A stretch of 64,000 bases of DNA from Aidingimonas halophila (GTDB lineage: Bacteria; Pseudomonadota; Gammaproteobacteria; Pseudomonadales; Halomonadaceae), in the NCBI RefSeq assembly GCF_900106955.1, contig NZ_FNNI01000006.1, positions 186,001 through 250,000 on the forward strand, given 5' to 3'. The stretch's first letter is position 1; the number at the start of each line of letters is the position of its first letter. Both the position numbers and the translations under genes were made by a program. The notes beneath the pieces were generated by a model. The model saw only the letters and a list, made by a program, of their open reading frames with translations. It was not told the origin of the DNA and did no database searches. This document shows positions 61,451 to 64,000 of the stretch, piece after piece.

Positions 61451-61505
61451 CCTATCGCGGCTCAAGCCGCGCCCACGAAAGCCACAAACCTTGCAGAATC
61501 CAGCT
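61451..61505 (+). repeat. REP-like element, copy H (degenerate)
   Basis: CCTATCGCGGCTCAAGCCGC and a linker-like ACAAACCTTGCAGAATCCAG match the unit, but the CTCCTACA end is changed. It lies between the two convergent chemoreceptor genes. Confidence 0.6.
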
Positions 61506-61577
61506 GACGCCGCCCCACGACAATCCAGAACCTTTCAGGATCAAGCATGTGAGGCAGCGACAGTTACAGTGCAGTCA

Positions 61578-63380
61578 TTAGAACGCTTCCCACTCCTCGA
61601 CTTCACTTCCCTGGCGCGTTGCCGGGGAGCGTTGTGGTGTCGATGTAGAAGTGGAAGCCGCTGCTGAAGTCGAGTTGCCGGACAACGTCGGACGGCTGGA
61701 CGCGGTGTTCCCACTGGCCGGTAGCGATTGACGTCGCGGAGTGGCGTTGTCATCTCCCAGCACGAAGGATGACACCAGCGCATTGAGGTGCTCGGCATGG
61801 CGGCGCATCTCGGCACTGGCACTGGCGGATTGCTGGACCATGGCGGCGTTCTGCTGGGTCATGGAGTCCATTTCCGCGACGGCGGTATTGATCTGACCGA
61901 TACCGCTGCTCTGCTCCTTGGCACCGGCACTGATCTCGCCGATCACATCGGTCACCCGTGAGACGCTCTGGACGATGTCCTGCATGGTCTGGCCGGCCTG
62001 ACGCACGATTTCGGCACCGGATTGGGTGTGACTGACCGACGTGTCGATCAATTCACGAATCTGGCTGGCGGCTTCGCTGGAGCGGCTGGCCAGCGTGCGG
62101 ACTTCCTGGGCGACGACGGCGAAGCCCTTGCCGTGTTCACCCGCGCGGGCCGCTTCCACCGAGGCATTGAGCGCCAGGATGTTGGTCTGGAAGGCGATGG
62201 AATCGATCATGCTGATGATGTTGCTGATCTGCTCGGCGGAATCGTTGATATCGGTCATGGTCTTTTCGACCTGCCCCATCGCCGATTCACCCTGGCGCGC
62301 CACATCGGCCGTCTCGGAGACGAGCTGGTTGGCCTGATCCGCGGATTCCGCACTGTGGTTGACGGTCGAGGTGATCTCTTCCATCGACGACGAGGTTTCC
62401 TGCAGATTGGCAGCCGCCTGCTCGGTGCGCGTGGAGAGTTCATCGGTCCCCTGAGCAATCTCGCCGGCGGCATGGTTGACCTGCTCCACACTGCTGCGCA
62501 CTTCTCGGAGCGTCTCCTGCATACGCGACACGAAGGCGTTGAACTGTGTGGCCAGTTCGCCGACTTCATCCTTGGTATCGACCTCCAGGCGCTTGGTCAG
62601 GTCGCCCTTGCCCTCGGCGATGTCCTGCATGGCGGCTGCGGTCTGACGGATCGGCCCGAGCGTGCGGCGCACCAGGAACCAGGCAATAACGGCAACGATC
62701 AGAAATATCACGGCACCGGTCAAGCCAGCACTGACAATCGAGTTTCTGAGATCAGCCGCTGCCTCGGCTTCCACATCCGCCATGGCTTCGTTGATGTCTC
62801 GGACATAGACGCCGGCACCGATCATCCAGTCCCAGGCCTCGATGCTGTCAGCGTAGGAATACTTGGTTTCCGTATCATCCGTCCCCGGATACTCCCACGG
62901 ATATTCGTAGAACCCGCCACCATCGCGACTGACCTCAACCAGTTCACGAATGATGTAGTCACCGTCAGGGCTTTGCAGATCGCCGAGATTGGTGCCTTCC
63001 TGCTCCGGCTGATGAGGCAGGACGATATTCGTCGCATCGTATTCGAACGCAAAAATGTAATTGTCACCTTCGAAGCGCATACTGCGCAGGATCTCGGCGG
63101 CCCGTTCCCTGGCTTCGTCATCGTCGGCATCCGCATTGTCGACGATAGGAGCGATGGCGGTCTTGGCCTGCTGTACGACATCCCGCACGCTCTGCTTGCG
63201 GTTGTCGATCAGCGTTTCGCGTTGTTGCGCCAGGCTTTCACGATTCGTGTCGATGCGATCCATGGATTCGCGAGCGACCAGTACTACGGTCATGATGAAC
63301 AACGGCAGCAGTACCAGCGCCAGGACCTTCGCCTGAAGGCTGATACCACGTCGGTGAGGTGATGTGTGAGTGGTTGTCAT
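61578..63380 (-). CDS. Methyl-accepting chemotaxis protein, single-Cache sensor
   Basis: 600 residues. Helices at about 14-32 and about 208-230 enclose an sCache_2 sensor (residues about 35-205: [57 protein letters not shown]), a fold that binds small carboxylates in related receptors. HAMP and the signalling domain follow with [20 protein letters not shown]. The C terminus EWEAF is a CheR/CheB docking pentapeptide. Convergent with the other chemoreceptor. Sigma-28 promoter upstream. Confidence 0.95.
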   Translation of the reverse strand: MTTTHTSPHRRGISLQAKVLALVLLPLFIMTVVLVARESMDRIDTNRESLAQQRETLIDNRKQSVRDVVQQAKTAIAPIVDNADADDDEARERAAEILRSMRFEGDNYIFAFEYDATNIVLPHQPEQEGTNLGDLQSPDGDYIIRELVEVSRDGGGFYEYPWEYPGTDDTETKYSYADSIEAWDWMIGAGVYVRDINEAMADVEAEAAADLRNSIVSAGLTGAVIFLIVAVIAWFLVRRTLGPIRQTAAAMQDIAEGKGDLTKRLEVDTKDEVGELATQFNAFVSRMQETLREVRSSVEQVNHAAGEIAQGTDELSTRTEQAAANLQETSSSMEEITSTVNHSAESADQANQLVSETADVARQGESAMGQVEKTMTDINDSAEQISNIISMIDSIAFQTNILALNASVEAARAGEHGKGFAVVAQEVRTLASRSSEAASQIRELIDTSVSHTQSGAEIVRQAGQTMQDIVQSVSRVTDVIGEISAGAKEQSSGIGQINTAVAEMDSMTQQNAAMVQQSASASAEMRRHAEHLNALVSSFVLGDDNATPRRQSLPASGNTASSRPTLSGNSTSAAASTSTSTPQRSPATRQGSEVEEWEAF

Positions 63381-63446
63381 TGAGATGATTTCTCCAGAAT
63401 CGTCTTCAGTCCTAAAGGGATGCCATCGTTTTTATTGTGCTTTGCA

Positions 63447-63473
63447 ATATCGGCAAGCACTGGAAAAACTTGA
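63447..63473 (-). promoter_or_regulatory. Sigma-28 promoter of the single-Cache chemoreceptor
   Basis: Minus strand TCAAGTTT-N11-GCCGATAT, 14 of 16 against consensus, 66 bp before the ATG. A short divergent interval follows to the next gene. Confidence 0.9.
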
Positions 63474-63561
63474 TGTCGGATGGGCAAGCGTTTAGCAACC
63501 CCATCAACGGCAAAGTAAGATAGACTCAATAAAGAAGGCTTAGGAGATCATAAGGACAACC

Positions 63562-64000
63562 ATGACGGAGCCTCCGGTCAAGGCAGGGAATATGGCTGTC
63601 CGGCATTGCGTTCAATGCCGGCGAGTCCTGGCCCCCTTATGGCTGAGTCTTCTGTCGGCACTGTCATTGGGCGCTCCGGTGGCCAACGCCCAGGCCCCAC
63701 GAGACGATCTGGAACCGGTGTCGTTACAGTTGCTCTGGTATCACCAGTTTCAATCGGCCGGATATTATGCAGCCCAGGATCAGGGATACTATCGGGATGC
63801 CGGCTTCGACGTGGAAATCCGTCATGGCGGTTATGACAACCAGGGCCGGTCCGTCGATCCGGTCGAGGAAGTCATCTTCGGGCGGGCGGACTTCGGGGTA
63901 ACGCGCTCCGATATTCTGCTCCATCACAGCCGTGGCGCCCCGGTCACGGTCATCGCCAATATCATGCAGCGTTCACCGCTGACGCTGCTGACCCTGAAAC
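63562..64000 (+). CDS. NMT1/THI5-type periplasmic binding domain protein (3' end outside window)
   Basis: Only the first 146 residues are in the window. AAGGA precedes the ATG. A signal peptide (LAPLWLSLLSALSLGAPVANAQ) leads into LQLLWYHQFQSAGYYAAQDQ and GYYRDAGFDVEIRHGG, the NMT1/THI5 binding fold with its RADFGVTRSDILLHHSRG ligand loop. The same opening is common in sensor proteins where this domain is fused to a membrane helix and a GGDEF or kinase output, so it may not be a transporter component. The missing part will decide. Confidence 0.8.
   Translation, partial: MTEPPVKAGNMAVRHCVQCRRVLAPLWLSLLSALSLGAPVANAQAPRDDLEPVSLQLLWYHQFQSAGYYAAQDQGYYRDAGFDVEIRHGGYDNQGRSVDPVEEVIFGRADFGVTRSDILLHHSRGAPVTVIANIMQRSPLTLLTLK

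Noticed and set aside
1-64000. CRISPR arrays, tRNA or rRNA genes, prophage
   Set aside because: No spaced repeats, cloverleaf or rRNA segments and no phage structural genes were found by reading; a tRNAscan and CRISPR search would settle it.

Overview
The window is GC-rich, densely coded DNA from a motile gammaproteobacterium. I infer the oceanospirillalean/Halomonadaceae type (Halomonas and relatives). The reasons are the topA-DUF6586 arrangement also known from Pseudomonas, a Tus-like terminus protein next to a pilBCD-coaE-yacG block, many very acidic proteins, and Pseudomonas/Halomonas-style REP repeats. Genus-level assignment is inference. No rRNA, tRNA, prophage or CRISPR array was seen.

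Layout. 0-8 kb: an Lpp/OprI-like lipoprotein beside an L,D-transpeptidase, then a hybrid histidine kinase with an EAL response regulator, an MHYT-PAS-GGDEF-EAL membrane protein, DUF4202 and a cation efflux pump. 8-20 kb: housekeeping genes (topA, pyk, mgsA, dcd, mrp/apbC), a phosphoribosyltransferase, a ClC protein with channel-like residues, a lone binding protein and a metal-less M24 hydrolase. 20-28 kb: a coiled-coil protein made of 14-residue repeats, ExoD, TerB, an AcuR/NemR-like TetR regulator with its palindrome, and a three-gene ABC operon divergent from soxR with a near-consensus SoxR box in a 19-bp-spacer promoter. 28-39 kb: pilA followed by an acyltransferase, a serine hydrolase and a PLD-like gene, and divergently pilB-pilC-pilD-coaE-yacG and a Tus-family gene. 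39-47 kb: a PilZ/degenerate HD-GYP protein, a decayed sulfur-transport operon (SulP and MBL genes with internal deletions), a scar with chemoreceptor and PilZ-gene remnants, and a LOV-GGDEF-EAL protein that looks like a blue-light c-di-GMP phosphodiesterase.

47-64 kb: two flagellins (394 and 751 aa) with sigma-28 promoters, a 1351-aa TPR/OGT/FkbM-like/sulfotransferase/methyltransferase fusion directly downstream of one flagellin, four toxin-antitoxin modules (RelBE with a frameshifted toxin, TumE-TumA, MNT-HEPN, VapBC behind a MITE) interleaved with REP/BIME elements, two chemoreceptors with sigma-28 promoters, and the start of an NMT1/THI5-type binding-domain gene.

The main theme is surface behaviour: five proteins likely to make, break or sense c-di-GMP lie among type IV pilus, flagellin, flagellin-glycosylation and chemotaxis genes. 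The 41-44 kb and 55-59 kb stretches are the accessory and decaying parts.
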